Shown here: positions 10,387-21,949 of the stretch, one piece after another
Layout of the letters: each line of letters starts with the position of its first letter
Position numbering within the stretch: the stretch's first letter is position 1
Assembly (NCBI GenBank): GCA_963971535.1
Contig: OZ020594.1
Coordinates: forward strand, 110,526,643 to 110,590,642
Source: Notolepis coatsorum
Lineage: Eukaryota > Chordata > Actinopteri > Aulopiformes > Paralepididae
DNA length: 64,000 nucleotides
Reading direction: 5' to 3'
The notes under the pieces: model-generated
What the model was told of the DNA's origin: nothing
Seen by the model: the letters and a program-made list of their open reading frames with translations, nothing else
The model's database searches: none
Translations under genes and position numbers: made by a program

Positions 10387-10465
10387 GCACATGGGGTTTC
10401 TATTTAATATACTGCAAACTGTGCTTGGGGACCTGTTCTCTTTATTCTTTAAGTCTACTCGCAGC

Positions 10466-12339
10466 TTAAACGGAATAACTAAATGGTTTCTTTCCAGTAT
10501 GAGTTCTAGTGTGTTTCTTCATATTTCCTTTATCATTGAACCCTTTCCCACAAACTGAACAACTAAATGGTTTCTCTCCAGTGTGAGTTCTCATGTGTTT
10601 CTTCAGATCTCCCTTCGTACTGAACCCTTTACCACAAACTGAACAGCTAAATGGTTTCTCTCCAGTGTGAGTTCTCATGTGTGTCTTCAGATCTCCCTTC
10701 GTACTGAACCCTTTCCCACAAACTGAACAACTAAATGGTTTCTCTCCAGTGTGAGTTCTCATGTGTGTCTTCAGATGTCCTTTATCATTGAACCCTTTCC
10801 CACAAACTGAACAACTAAATGGTTTCTCTCCAGTATGAGTTCTCATGTGTGTCTTCAGATCTCCCTTCATACTGAACCCTTTCCCACAAACTGAACAAAC
10901 AAAAGGTTTCTCTCCAGTATGTGTTCTCATGTGTGTCTTCAGATTTGCCTTCCTACTGAACCCTTTCCCACAAACTGAACAACTAAATGGTTCCTCTCCA
11001 GTGTGAGTTATCATGTGTTGCTCCAGATTTGCCTTCCTACTGAACCCTTTCCCACAAACTGAACAGCTAAATGGTTTCTCTCCAGTATGAGTTATCATGT
11101 GTGTCTTCAGACTTGTTTGCCGACTGAACCCTTTCCCACAAACTGAACAACTAAATGGTTTCTCTCCAGTATGTGTTCTCATGTGTGTCTTCAGATCTCC
11201 CTTCATACTGAACCCTTTCCCACAAACTGAACAAACAAAAGGTTTCTCTCCAGTATGAGTTATCATGTGTGTCTTCAGATTTGTTTGCTGACTGAACCCT
11301 TTCCCACAAACTGAACAACTAAATGGTTTCTCTCCAGTATGAGTTATCATGTGTCTCTTCAGATGTGCCTTCATACTAAACCCTTTCTCACAAACTGAAC
11401 AGCTAAATGGTTTCACTCCGGTATGATTTTTTACGTGTATCTTCAGATCTCTCTTCTTGCTGAATCCAGGCCCGTTAGACAATGTTTGTATTTTCTGTGT
11501 CTTCTTTTGTTTTAGTGCCATCAAACCTGGACCTCCACTCTCCTTCCATTCATCGCCATCATCAGTCTCAGTTCCAGAACTGTCATCATCACCGTCATCA
11601 GTCTCAGTTCCAGAACGGTCATCATCACCGTCATCAGTCTCAGCTCCAGAACTGTCATCACTGTCATCAGTCTCAGTTAGAGAACAGTCTGAAGAGAGAG
11701 GCTGGCTATCTCTAGTTGGTTCTAAATCACCAGCTGGATCTAAGTTACTGGCTAGTTCTGCTACTCCACAGTCCTCTCCTTCAGGTTCTGTTTTCATGTG
11801 TTCAGTTGAGGTGCTGGGTAAAGAGTATGCTTCTCTGTTTTTATCCCTTTGGGTTTGAAGAGGCTGGAAGGACAGAGCGTTCTCTTGACCATCTTCACAT
11901 TTTACTGGCTCTACTGTGATCTTGGAGAGATCAGCTTCTTCCAGCCCTTGATCTAGTTCATCTTTAATCTGCTCTGGGTCCCGGTTTTGGCTGAGTTGTG
12001 AGGACAGAGTGTTCTCACCTTCATTTTCACATTTCATAGGTTGTAAGGTCATCTTGGAGCCATCAGCCTCCTCTAGATCTTGACACAGTTCCTCCTGTTT
12101 CTCTTTAATCTGGAGGGGCTCTGTGTCCTGGGTTTGGCTGAGCTGTGAGGACTGAGGTTTCTCTTCATCATGTTCACTCTTCACAGAGACAGGAAGCTCC
12201 TCTCCCTCCTGACTGATCCAGAGTTCCTCCTGTTCCTCTTTCATCTGTAGGAGCTCTGGCTCCTCCTGGACCAGACTGGGGCTCCTCTCCTGCTGCTCAG
12301 GGGGAACCTCCTCTTCACAGACAGGGAGCTGTGGGGGGT
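10466..12339 (-). CDS. C2H2 zinc-finger protein, last exon (11 complete fingers)
   Basis: A probable sequence-specific DNA-binding nuclear protein. The exon starts at a CCTCCCTCCAG acceptor (AG at 12341-12340), so the apparent upstream ATG at 12373 is intronic and the true start is in an earlier exon not identified here. The first half is an acidic leader with KEEQEELWISQEGEELPVS and a repeated TETDDGDDDSSG block. This leader is common in fish multi-finger proteins; no KRAB or BTB is visible. Eleven canonical 28-residue fingers (CSVCGKGF... H-x3-H, linker HTGEKPF) follow. A degenerate finger without cysteines precedes them (GFSKKRDLKIH). A truncated one ends the protein after KKPFSYSV. Many fingers share contact residues (SMKGDLKT, STKGDLK, SRKANLK), pointing to recent unit duplication. 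The + strand ORF at 11457-11858 is antisense to the acidic repeat. Confidence 0.88.
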
Positions 12340-12649
12340 CTGGAGGGAGGAATAATAATAATATGAATAACAATCAAAGATGCAGTAGATAACTTTTCAC
12401 TATTAAGTGAAACTCTGCAACTGAAAGTAGAAACACAATCGATCAATTATTGTTTGGCTACAAAACCAGAAAATCTCAATCATGCCTCATCACGCTGTCA
12501 ATCACAACTTGGAGGTTGATCAGATGTTGTCAGGAGGTGAAAATGTAAACAAACAGAGTGAGACTTGAGGTTCTCCAAACTAAACAAGGTAACTATGGAT
12601 AGCTGAAATACTTATGGATTGTTAGCTTGACCAATTACCTTTTTTACTT
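12340..12649 (-). other. Intron upstream of the zinc-finger exon
   Basis: Begins with a pyrimidine-rich acceptor (CCTCCCTCCAG on the minus strand) and shows no coding pattern. The upstream exon could not be identified in the window. Confidence 0.5.
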
Positions 12650-13216
12650 GAGTTTAGGTTTAGGTTTACTTTATTTGTTCAAGGGGGACAGTGTACATTA
12701 ATAAAACATTTTACAAATGTAAATGCACCCAATTTTAGCCAAAAGGCTAATTTCCATTGGTAGTCCCCCTGCCAGAAGGTACAGGCTAAAATCCTGTGTA
12801 AAAAAAGGGTTAGCAATAAAAACAGAATAAAATCAAGATAAATACATTAGAATAAAAACACAACAAAAGCACATAGACATAGTAGGGATACAGGTCACAA
12901 TACAGTCATGGACACAAGGACAGAGCACATCATGACATATTAAGAGACCCAGACATAGACAGACGCACCATATCCATATCCACACACACATATACACATA
13001 CAGACACCTCAGTGTTGACAGTTCTGGTTATCAATGAGCCATTCCCTAACCCTGCACTTGAATGAATGGTATGATGTGGACACTCTAATTGTTTGAGGAA
13101 TTGAGTTCCATTGGTGGGATGCTCTGTATGAGAAGACGGCCTGGCCAAATACACTTTTTTTTAAAGGGATTGTACAGTCCCCCCTTGCCGCACCTCTAGT
13201 GTTCCTGGTTGAGGCA
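12650..13216 (-). mobile_element. LINE 3' end, minus strand
   Basis: Minus-strand translation gives ARGDCTIPLKKSVFGQAVF and ASHQWNSIPQTIRVS, then SFKCRVREWL, the conserved C-terminus of CR1/L2/Rex-type LINE proteins. The 3' UTR follows toward lower coordinates and ends near AAACCTAAACCTAAAC. Strongly 5' truncated. Confidence 0.75.
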
Positions 13217-13378
13217 ACTGTTGTAATTCCTACACTGTTCACCGGATTTAGATGTAATTAAAGCTGGAAGTCTGCACTTGAAGCACACCTTTATTTCATT
13301 TCAAGTCCATTATGGTGTTGTACAGAGCCAGAATTAGTAAAATTGTGTCAATGTCCAAATAATTATGGACCGACTGAG
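13217..13378 (-). mobile_element. Tc1-like transposon end (solo terminal region)
   Basis: The outer end reads CTCAGTCGGTCCATAATTAT on the minus strand next to a TA at 13379-13380. It is followed by GGACATTGACACAATTT and the GTGTAGGAATTACAACAGT block. Both are familiar from the inverted repeats of a Tc1-like family common in fish. Only one end is present; no transposase remains. Confidence 0.65.
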
Positions 13379-13380
13379 TA

Positions 13381-13604
13381 AAGTCAGAATATAAGCCCCA
13401 GGGGTGAATGGAGTCCTCCACCGGGTTTATAAAAGTGCACCTGATGTACTCAGATTCTTGTGGAGGTTATTGAGAGTAATATGGGATAAACAGGTTATAC
13501 CAAAAGCTTGGGTTAGAGCAGAAGGAATCCTAATCCCCAAGGAGAAAGAGTCCTCACTGTTAAGCCAGTTTCTGACTATATCCCTCCTGAATGTAGAAGG
13601 TAGG
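13381..13604 (+). mobile_element. Reverse-transcriptase fragment of a non-LTR element
   Basis: The translation includes RVYKSAPDVLRFLWRLLRV, IPKAWVRAEGILIPKEKES and ISLLNVEG, the RT box 0-1 region of a non-LTR element. It ends abruptly where a hAT-type terminus begins (TAGGGCTGTCCCCGACTAAG). The clade is not decided. Confidence 0.65.
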
Positions 13605-13831
13605 GCTGTCCCCGACTAAGGATTTGGATAGTCGACTATGATTAGCCAAAATTTGCCATTAGTCGACTATTAGTTGACAAAAAAAAAGTATATTTTTGAT
13701 TTTTTGATCATTCCATTTGGGCTGTGGGGGTGCTTAATGGCTGAAGGAGTCGACTGAAGGCTTCTTGTCCTCTGCAAAAGCATGCAATTGGTCCACTGAT
13801 GGATACATCTTGATATTTGTCTAGTCTAGTG
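13605..13831. mobile_element. hAT-type element end, fragment
   Basis: Starts with AGGGCTGTCCCCGACTAAGG followed by repeated TAGTCGACTA words, the style of a fish nonautonomous hAT terminus. The opposite end was not found. Confidence 0.45.
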
Positions 13832-15173
13832 CAGGGCTGTACAGTGCAACATATATATCGCACATGCTACAGCAACAGCGGTCTGTGCGATGAATGGATT
13901 TACTTCAGTAGCACTGGTGCGATAGGCATTCGGTTCATATAGATACCCTTATTTTGAAAATCCTGTAGCGGGTCTCATTTCTGCCCAAGCGCAGCTCCAG
14001 CTATAATAACTAGGCTCCGACAGCTAACAGCGCTCAGTTCGTTTCGATACTCTTATTTAGAAAATCCTGTGTGTCGTGACTCATATCCGCTCTACAGCAC
14101 ACAACAGTAGCGTCTCAGTAGCAGCAGTAGCGTCTGGAACGCGGACATTGCAACAGAGCAAGGATAGTGTTTTCGCGACCCAAAACAAATCCCTGCTGTT
14201 TTATTCCGCAACGGGTCAAATGAATATAACATGCTTTGCAATCCTCGCCATTCCTTTATGACCACGTCGTGTTTAAGACCGGAATTAACGTCCCGTTAGC
14301 ATAAGCTAACAACAAGCTAAAGCCCTGTTCAGAGCGACAGAGAACAGCAGAGTGGGGACTGGGAAGGAGGGGGGGAGGCATTCTCCCTCTGTGTGTGTGT
14401 GCGTTTGAAAAGATATGATTAAGTCAGACGAGTATATTATATTGATAGTAAATGTACTGAGGGTGGGCAGATGATGTTGATATTTAAACATAAAAAATAC
14501 AATACATAATAAATGTATGCATGATCATCATGCAACATAAAACAATTGCAGGAACGGTTTGGGAGAGGAAGGGGTTTTAGGTTGCGTGTTCCAAAATGTA
14601 TTTACTTAAAGTTTAAAGCTCAATATATCAAAACGTGGCACTTTATAGTGAACAGGAGGTATATTTGTATTAAAAACAATAAATAGTTTTTAATTTAAAT
14701 GTCTGGAAGAGCTAAAAAAAAATCCAAATTATATTTGTTACCTTTTGAGTTGATCTAAATGTTACTGATTGTGTTAAATGGGCTTATGATATCATCTCAT
14801 ATCGATTGCAGGCGCCTGCATTGTATCGTATCGTGGCAGATATCGGCAAATATCGTATCGTTGTCCAAATAATCGATATCGTATCGTGATGAAACTGGTG
14901 ATTCCCACCCCTAGTAGAGTCCATACACCCAACACCAAATCCCATAATTCCTTACACGTAACGTGTCTGGCTGTGTGACGTCAACTTGTCAGCATGAAAA
15001 TGACAGCCAAACATGGCACTGCAACTAAATAACACAAATACAATAGGCACATTTGTGACTGTTACAAATATAACACGTTTTATACTTGTGCTACAAGATT
15101 TTGGCCTGTGCTACAAAACTATCAACCTATGTAGCACCAGTGCTATGTGCAAAAAAGTTAACGTACAGCCCTG
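13832..15173. mobile_element. Nonautonomous element with CAGGGCTGTAC ends, containing a second MITE
   Basis: An 11-bp perfect inverted repeat is visible: CAGGGCTGTAC at 13832-13842 and GTACAGCCCTG at 15163-15173. The neighbouring 8-mers do not match, so the two ends may not belong to one insertion. About 14330-14913 is a reversed, diverged copy of the MITE found complete at 27550-28277, with outer end TCCCACCCCTA at 14903-14913. Around 13960-14100 the phrase AAAATCCTGT appears twice beside ATATCCGC-type DNA that is also seen in that MITE. Confidence 0.55.
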
Positions 15174-15530
15174 TCGTAGGTGCATCTGTTAGAACCGCTT
15201 GCCCTGCCCGAGTGTTTAGACCCCGCCCCCACGCTGCAGCTCGGCCCAGACAACAAGCCATATAGTTTCAAATGGAGTGCAATAGTGGCCACAAGGCGTT
15301 AGGCGGCGGTTTCGGACCGTTGCGGTCTAAAAAAACGAACTTGGCCCATTGCTTCTGGAGCACGATATCATTAGGAAACAAGTGCACGGACGTATTCGCT
15401 GGTTGGCAGCCAGGAACAGCACATGTCTTGCTCATCATTTTAACGTTATGCTAACTTACTCGAATCACTGTTCAGTTGATTGTGGGCGGTGGCTACAACC
15501 ACAGTAGCGGCTCAGTATGCAGATATTAGC
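15174..15530. other. GC-richer spacer, nothing coding recognised
   Basis: Moderately CpG-rich DNA. A segment around 15480 (GATTGTGGGCGGTGGCTACA) resembles 56500-56520, so part of it is itself repeated DNA. No gene is supported. Confidence 0.45.
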
Positions 15531-16763
15531 TTAACACTTTCAATGCCAACGACGAGATATCTCGTTTGTTCATGCCGACCGTTCATTGCCAACGACGAGA
15601 GATCTATTTTTTTTTATTAGCGATTTGAATTCATATTTCATCAATCTAGCCTCACGTTAGTGCTGCAAACTCTCTCTGACCTCCATTGGGAAAATACCGC
15701 CCCCTATCGTCTCTCCCTGTGGTACTGTACACCTTTGGAATGGATTGAATGAAACACATGGGGGGAAAGAAATCCTGCTTCCTCATTTTACTTCTCAGAC
15801 AAGTCACCCGAGACAATTGGATTCATTGCCGAGCCCCAGAACAGCGTGGAATACATATTTCCAGTACCCAGCGTTGGATCAATAAACGCGATCGATATTT
15901 GGAATGGCGATCAGGAATTGGAATAATCTTTTTGGAGAACATCTGATCTGAGGTAAGGAATCTATTTTACCAGTCTTAGGATAATCAGAGCTTTTTTCAC
16001 AGAGATATCAACGTGTGCCCTATGTGTGTGTGTGTGTGCTGATCAGGAAATGAGAGAATCGATTTTTCAGCCCGCTTCTGTAGCGTGCATAAGTACACAT
16101 ATATACTATCGATAATCTAGCGTTTATTTAAAAACTATTCATAAATAGGCAGAAAAATTAAGTTTTTTGTGTATTCCAGAATATTCCAGTAAAGGGCCTT
16201 TATCACAGAATCTTTATATTTTCCTGAAACTTTCAAAAAACTAGCTTTTTTCAAAATGGTATAAAACGGAAATGAACCGATTAAAAAACAATCCATTTCG
16301 ACAATGTTGACTGCAAACAGTCATTGATAAGCGACGGCTAGATTAGACACATAATTTAAGATGTAGTTTATGCGTTCGCAAATATGAGAGCGCTATCATT
16401 GAAGTGGGTGGTGGCACGGAAGCACTAAATCGTGTGCCCCAGGGTTAGAAATTAAAAAAAAAATTCAAGGGCTTTTTTTGCCCCCTTAATTGATTTTCGG
16501 GGGCTTTTTTATTTGTATTTCGGGGGCACAATATTTTTATAATGAAAATTAACATAAAGATTATAAAACATTGTTGACACTTTTTTTTACAGTCTTCGTC
16601 CCTATGTTTGATAACGTAATGTTAATGTCTCCATATATAGGGCTCTACGCTAACCTTTTTCCCAAGGAGCACATGTGCTCCTAAATAAAATGTTAATAAA
16701 AAAAATCTAAATACAAATTTAGGAGCACACAATGAAATGTAGGAGCACAGTGACAATTGTTCA

Positions 16764-16768
<5 letters not shown>

Positions 16769-16793
<25 letters not shown>
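16769..16793. repeat. CA microsatellite
   Basis: About 12 CA dinucleotides in the nested hAT element. Confidence 0.9.
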
Positions 16794-16794
<1 letters not shown>

Positions 16795-17538
16795 ATGTGT
16801 GACATGGCTTGGTTTCATGTTTTGAGGTACCTTCAATTATCTGTAAATAATACATACATACTCTATCTAAATAGATTAAATATGATTGTCCCTGAGGGCA
16901 AGTTGTGTTGTTGTCTTGATATATCTACAAATAGCAGACGAATAGCCGGTTGCCTCTGGATCAATGAATGTCTAATATTGAATAATATTATTAGCTATTT
17001 TATTTTTAACATCCCTAATTCCAACAGTCAAGAGGCTTGTTTCAAATTGATACATGAAAAACCCCACACACGCAACAACATCCACCGCAAACACAACAAA
17101 AGAACAGAGCATCTCATGAACTTATTATGTCATGGACTCTATGGACTGTCAGCTGAACTCGCACCAATGCATAGGGAAATAGTCAGACATCCCAGAATTA
17201 TTTCATAATACAAGTTTTGAATGGACGTTTGGATTAAAATCATCAGGAAGACAGCACTGGAACGTTTGTGAGTATAGGCTCTGGCCAGATCTATCAATGA
17301 AATACGTTGCGCGCTCAGTGCTGTGGAATGAAGGAAATGCGCATCGGGATCGGATTTGGATGTTATTCTTTGAAGTTGTGTTACAAATGGAACGGTCTTT
17401 CCCCGCCGAACACAAGTTACTTAACGTTACACAGGTCGCGCTATGCAGATGCTTAGCTTGCTAACGTTAAGATAGCAGTGTAACTTAAGTTATGCATGCT
17501 TGATGAAAGCAGAGCAGAGCTCTCCGTCTGTCTGCGTT

Positions 17539-18497
17539 GCGTCTCTACTTTTCATAGCTCCATTTCTGCAGACCCCTCTCTGATTGGTTGAGCTCCATTT
17601 CTGCAGACCCCTCTCTGATTGGTTGAGCAAAGCCCCTCTCTGATTGGTTTAGCTCGTCACGCGGTAAAAGGCGGATGTAATGTTATCATATCAAGAAGAT
17701 AAAAAGAAATGTACTACCAGATTCGCGTATAACGTTATTTCGCGTGACTTCGCGGTTTATTCATAACGTTATGCACATTTCACAACACAGCCAGCTGTCA
17801 GAAACTGTACATTGTAACGTTATGTTATTTCGCGGCCTGCCCATTTGATGTTCCCAAATCATATTCAGAAAGTATCACAGAGACTTCTATTGACCAAGGA
17901 ATTAGTTATTATTAGTAAGACACAACATTTCCGTAGCAATTGACCACCAGACTCTCTCTTAAGGCATTAACTGGGTTAATTAATATAAATGTTATATTGT
18001 AACTGTCTAGTTACACATTGGTTCCGAAACATGTATGTTCCAGGCTGCAATTAAAACTTTGAATCTGAGAGAGCTCTGGTCAGCGAAGCCGGCGATGCGA
18101 GCGATTATTATTGGTTTTTAATGACAAACCAATTATATAATCCAACATATGTGTAAAGGCACACACAACATATTCCAGTTAACGGTATATTTTTTTAATG
18201 ATTCGTTATGGCGTAATCAATACTTCCATGCGTATAAATTGCGTTCGCGACCTCCATGTTTTGGGGCTATTCATCAGAAAACTCGGATCCGGGATTCGGC
18301 TCCCATCCGTCGGGCAAGAACTGTGGGTTTTCAGCCTCTCTCTCTGGAGCTTAACGGAGTTTCGACTCCTGGCTAGAGGAGCTTGTCGCGGCTCATGCGC
18401 ATGCGCACGCTCGGCCAATCAGAGAGGGGTCTGCAGAAATGGGCTCAACCAATCAGAGAGGGGTCTGCAGAAATGGAGCTACGAAAAGTAGAGACGC
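17539..18497. repeat. Inverted repeat carrying CCAAT boxes
   Basis: The arms, about 86 bp at 17539-17624 and 18412-18497, are near-perfect reverse complements separated by about 790 bp. Each arm contains ACCAATCAGAG-type motifs (two in the right arm, two plus a third just outside the left arm), matching the NF-Y/CCAAT promoter box. The repeats TTCTGCAGACCCCTCTCTG are also tandemly duplicated inside each arm. It could act as a divergent promoter pair for the element. That is inference. Confidence 0.75.
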
Positions 18498-19064
18498 GTC
18501 TGGGTTTGCACCTCTCAAGCACCCTGTAACACGCAGCGGGCTCCGCCTCCCTCCCTCCTTGCATTCCACCCAAAAACTGAATTTCAGTCCAGTTTCTGAA
18601 CTATTAACAGCGGAGCTGTTTTGTAATCTTCACTCATCTCGCACACTGCAAGTAAATGATTTTTCCGGTTCGCACACACACATATTATTAGGGGCAAATA
18701 TGAGGGAAATGCTCACACTGTAGAACATATATATATAATTATATATATAATTAGTAAACTGTCGGGGGCTTTTCTTGACCCCTTAACTGATTTTCGAGGG
18801 CATTTGGTCAATTTTCGAGGGCAAAATGCCCCAAGCCCCCATTAATTTCGAACCCTGGTGTGCCCCCTGCTGGCATTGAAAGTGTTAACAGTGATTGGTC
18901 AGCGCCTCTTACACATCACAGATCCAGTCAAATCTGAATGGCTTATTTCAGTAGGGAGAGCTGAACAGCAGAAACTGCACTTGGTACAGATTTAACATTT
19001 TCTCACTGTTGGTACAATCCCACATTGCTTGAAAACGAAAAAGGCCATTTTTACAATAGGGGAC

Positions 19065-19238
19065 TTTTTTTTTTTTATATATATATAATTTTTTTGGCAT
19101 TTTATTGCTTGCAGAGAGGAAGGATGGGAGAAGATATAGGGGGAGGACATGCTGTAAAGGTCGCCGGGTCCGGGAGTCGAACCCGGGACGGCCACATTGC
19201 ACTGCAGCGCAGTTACGTGGTGCGCCACCCTGGTGCCC
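19065..19238 (-). mobile_element. tRNA-derived SINE with 12-bp target duplication
   Basis: Minus strand: the head GCACCAGGGTGGCGCACCAC with B-box GGGTTCGACTCCC, then a short body and an A-rich tail seen as T-run and TA repeat at 19065-19090. ACAATAGGGGAC is duplicated exactly at 19053-19064 and 19239-19250. The small ORFs across it are not genes. Confidence 0.9.
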
Positions 19239-19250
19239 ACAATAGGGGAC

Positions 19251-19930
19251 CTTTAAGAATTTCATAAAACTACACTACCCAGCTCACGCCTGCCCCTGTC
19301 AAACTTTGAGCCTTCCGACGTGAAATAATTTTTTTCCGTGATTATGTCTCACAGGTCGAACAAACCTGAATGTTATTGCCAGAATGTAGTTAGTTTCTAG
19401 AAAAAAAACGTGTCTCAATCTCATTAAAGATGGTGGAGCGATTTACATTACAAAAAAGTAACTGTACTTACAGCAGATTTCATTCACGGTATTTGCTGCC
19501 CAATGTTAGCATGGTGTTATTCACCGTCAAAGATGGAAATAAACAAAAAGAAAATGTATATTCTCCTTTGGTTCATTACAATTTACTCAAGCCTAGTAAC
19601 AGACACAATATTTCTGACACTGGGAATACGTTCCCTGAGGTCCCTAGATACCAAGAACATGCAAATGGACTTGTAGAAGTGGAGCAATCTTCCATTTACT
19701 TAAGTACTTTTAGGCTAATTTTCAGAAAATATAGCTAGGGCTTAAGAGGTTAAAATCATTGGTAAACAGACAGTGCTGAAAATATACACTTTGACTGCTG
19801 TTTTGATAGGGTTAGGGTCTTTACTCTTGGCTACATTTGAAAAAGAAATGCAACATTAATTAATACGGACTGTATTGATCGATTTATGACGTGAAATTAA
19901 TCTCGGCCCAGTACTGGGCCTGTCAGGCTT
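19251..19930. other. Unassigned DNA with an unsupported ORF
   Basis: A 102-codon ORF at 19430-19738 has no recognisable domain and ordinary AT-rich composition; I do not call it a gene. ACTACACTACCCAG at 19269 fits the ACTAYRnnnCCCR promoter motif, without other support. Confidence 0.4.
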
Positions 19931-19934
19931 TTAA

Positions 19935-20872
19935 CTCTTTCAGTGCCACGCCTGGTTTTCCGTTTTACCGCTTGAATGCCACCATCGGCGCCAATGTTAA
20001 CGTTAATATCGCCTAATCTATGTTTTAAATTATGGCTATGTGTCTAATCTGCCCATCGCATTATCAAAGACTATTTTCCAGTCAGTGCTGTGAAGGCAGA
20101 TTGTTTTTTTATCGCGTCGTTTCCATTTCAGAGCAGTTAGAAAAGCCCCCGTTTTGATATAAAAAACAGCTCATTCTGGAGCATTCTATGAAAATCGTCT
20201 TTTAGTGGAATATTCCACAACGTTGATATTCGTCTGCCTTTTTATGAATCGTTTTCAAATAAACGCTAGATGATCAATATTATACGTGCACGCAAGCACA
20301 TTACGGCCGCGCACTGATAATCGCTCCGTTGATTTCCTCACGGACTTTTACAGTGAAACCGAAAGAAGACATTTCACAAAACAGCTTATAACTTCATCAA
20401 ACTTACTCCGATTATCCTACCACTGATAACATAGAGTCCTTACCTGACATCAGATGGTATCCAACTGGTATATTCCAATTCCTGATCACCATTCGAAAAA
20501 ATCGATACGTGTATGGATCCAACGCGACACTGTAGATCTCCATGATCCGCGGGGATCTGAGGCTCCAGAATGAACTGTGGTAACCCCGGCTGGATCAGTG
20601 AACTGGAAAATGTGGAGTACCGGATTTTTTTCCCCATTCATTTTCATTGAGTCCATTCCAAAATCACTTATGTCATCTGGGAGACGACAGGGGGCGCTTT
20701 TTTCCACAGTGATCACCGGCGCAGCTCGGCTATACTCGGGTAGGCTCGGGTGATGCAATAATTTTTCAGATCGCAAAAAAATTATAATAATAATAATTCC
20801 GAGAAATCTCGTGAGTGGCACGCAACCACCTATAAAAAAACCAGAGAAATCTCGTGAGTGGCACTGAAAGAG
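19935..20872. mobile_element. TTAA-target transposon (MITE), copy B, reversed
   Basis: Flanked by TTAA at 19931-19934 and 20873-20876. It has a 15-bp perfect inverted repeat: CTCTTTCAGTGCCAC at the left and GTGGCACTGAAAGAG at the right. The interior matches copy A in opposite orientation (for example TTCCAATTCCTGATC near 20475). The right end carries a duplicated subterminal block, GAGAAATCTCGTGAGTGGCA, at about 20800 and 20844. No transposase. Confidence 0.82.
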
Positions 20873-20876
20873 TTAA

Positions 20877-21130
20877 AATCAACACTTATAAAGTCATAAT
20901 GTTTAGAGATTAAAGTCAACATTCATAAAGTCAGACTAAAGTCATAATGTTTAGAGATTAAAGTCAACATTTATAAAATCAGACTAAAGTCATAATGTTT
21001 ACAGATTAAAGTCAACATTTATAAAGTCATGTTTACAGATTAAAGTAAACATTTATAAAGTCATAATGTTTAGATTAAAATCAACATTTATAAAGTGATA
21101 ATGTTTACAGATTAAAGTCAACATTTCCAT
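20877..21130. repeat. AT-rich tandem array, about 37-47 bp unit
   Basis: About seven irregular copies of a unit built on TAAAGTCATAATGTTTAGAG and ATTAAAGTCAACATTTA. Units vary by presence or absence of CAGACTAAAGTC. It abuts the right TTAA of the MITE. Confidence 0.85.
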
Positions 21131-21949
21131 ACTTGTTTCCATGCAGTCCAAACAGCTCTTCTCCTGGTCCAGCTGTGACGGTTTCATGCAGTCCACCAAA
21201 CAGACTCTCAAACCAAGGTGTGAGAGGCTAGGAGGGGTGGTCATATTCAGACCAATCTTGGGGGAAAGTAAGGAAAGAAATATCAGTACATTTTACATTC
21301 ATCCTAACAAACAAAGGTCTAACTTTTCAGTTGAAATTCATCAGGAACACAGAAAGCCTAGCAAGAACCACCAGTCCTTAACCAGCTATACAGGTAGTGC
21401 TCTTTTTCAAGGCTAACAAATTGGAGGCCGACAGGAAGATTTTCACAAGAACTGAAAAACACATGGGTGTATATATAGACAGATGCACTGCTATAGTTGT
21501 GATCTATGAATATAAGCCTATGATATTGCATTTAATTTGATGCAAAACATCTGATAGGCTATTGATGCAGGCAGCTGTTGTTTCTGGCCAATCAGATGTT
21601 TTTGTCTTCCAAGTGGTATTTCCAGGGTTGCATTGGAAAAACTAAGACCACGTCCTCATCAGAAAGTACACTAAATTAAATGAAAATATAACTAAAAAGG
21701 CAATATTAATAAAATAAAGATTTCAAAAAAATATATACAAATATCGTGGACATCTACAGAAGATTGAAAAATAATTGTTTGGTGTGACGACCCTCCCCCA
21801 CAGTTGTTTGCTTGCTCTGCTCTGTCACTGTTTCACAGGATTGGTGGGGGGAGCTGGCAGAGGGTCATTAGGCTAATTGGGGCACACCTGGGTCGGTGGG
21901 GGAGGTAATCAGGCTAATTGGGTCACACCTGACCTGCTACGGTCAGGCA
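21131..21949. other. Unassigned DNA
   Basis: Contains a short duplicated phrase, CATGCAGTCCA, at 21143 and 21185, and GGCTAATTGGG words near 21870-21920. No gene or element could be supported. Confidence 0.4.

Larger units (their letters stand above)
16440..18857. mobile_element. hAT-type element nested in the TTAA element, 8-bp target duplication
   Basis: Outer ends are CAGGGTTAGAAATTAA (left) and TTAATTTCGAACCCTG (right). GTGTGCCC is duplicated exactly at 16432-16439 and 18858-18865, the 8-bp signature of hAT insertion. Subterminal GGGGGCTTTTTT and TTTTCGAGGGC words recur at both ends. No transposase was recognised in 2.4 kb, so it is probably nonautonomous. Inside are a further MITE-like palindrome (AGGAGCACATGTGCTCCT near 16664), a CA microsatellite and a CCAAT-bearing inverted repeat. 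Confidence 0.85.
15535..18884. mobile_element. TTAA-target transposon (piggyBac/Kolobok type), copy A, carrying a nested hAT
   Basis: Flanked by TTAA at 15531-15534 and 18885-18888. It has a 14-bp perfect inverted repeat, CACTTTCAATGCCA at the left and TGGCATTGAAAGTG at the right. The subterminal motif GCCAACGACGAGA occurs twice near the left end (about 15544 and 15588), a likely transposase-binding site. Its interior around 15870-15950 matches, in reverse, copy B (19935-20872), so both belong to one family. No transposase ORF is visible. Removing the nested element at 16440-18857 leaves about 930 bp, the same size as copy B. Confidence 0.82.

Noticed and set aside
11457-11919. Ser-rich plus-strand ORFs
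   Set aside because: Antisense to the acidic repeat of the zinc-finger exon.
13824-15181. 8-bp target duplication for the CAGGGCTGTAC element
   Set aside because: Flanks GTCTAGTG and TCGTAGGT do not match; the element's unity is uncertain.
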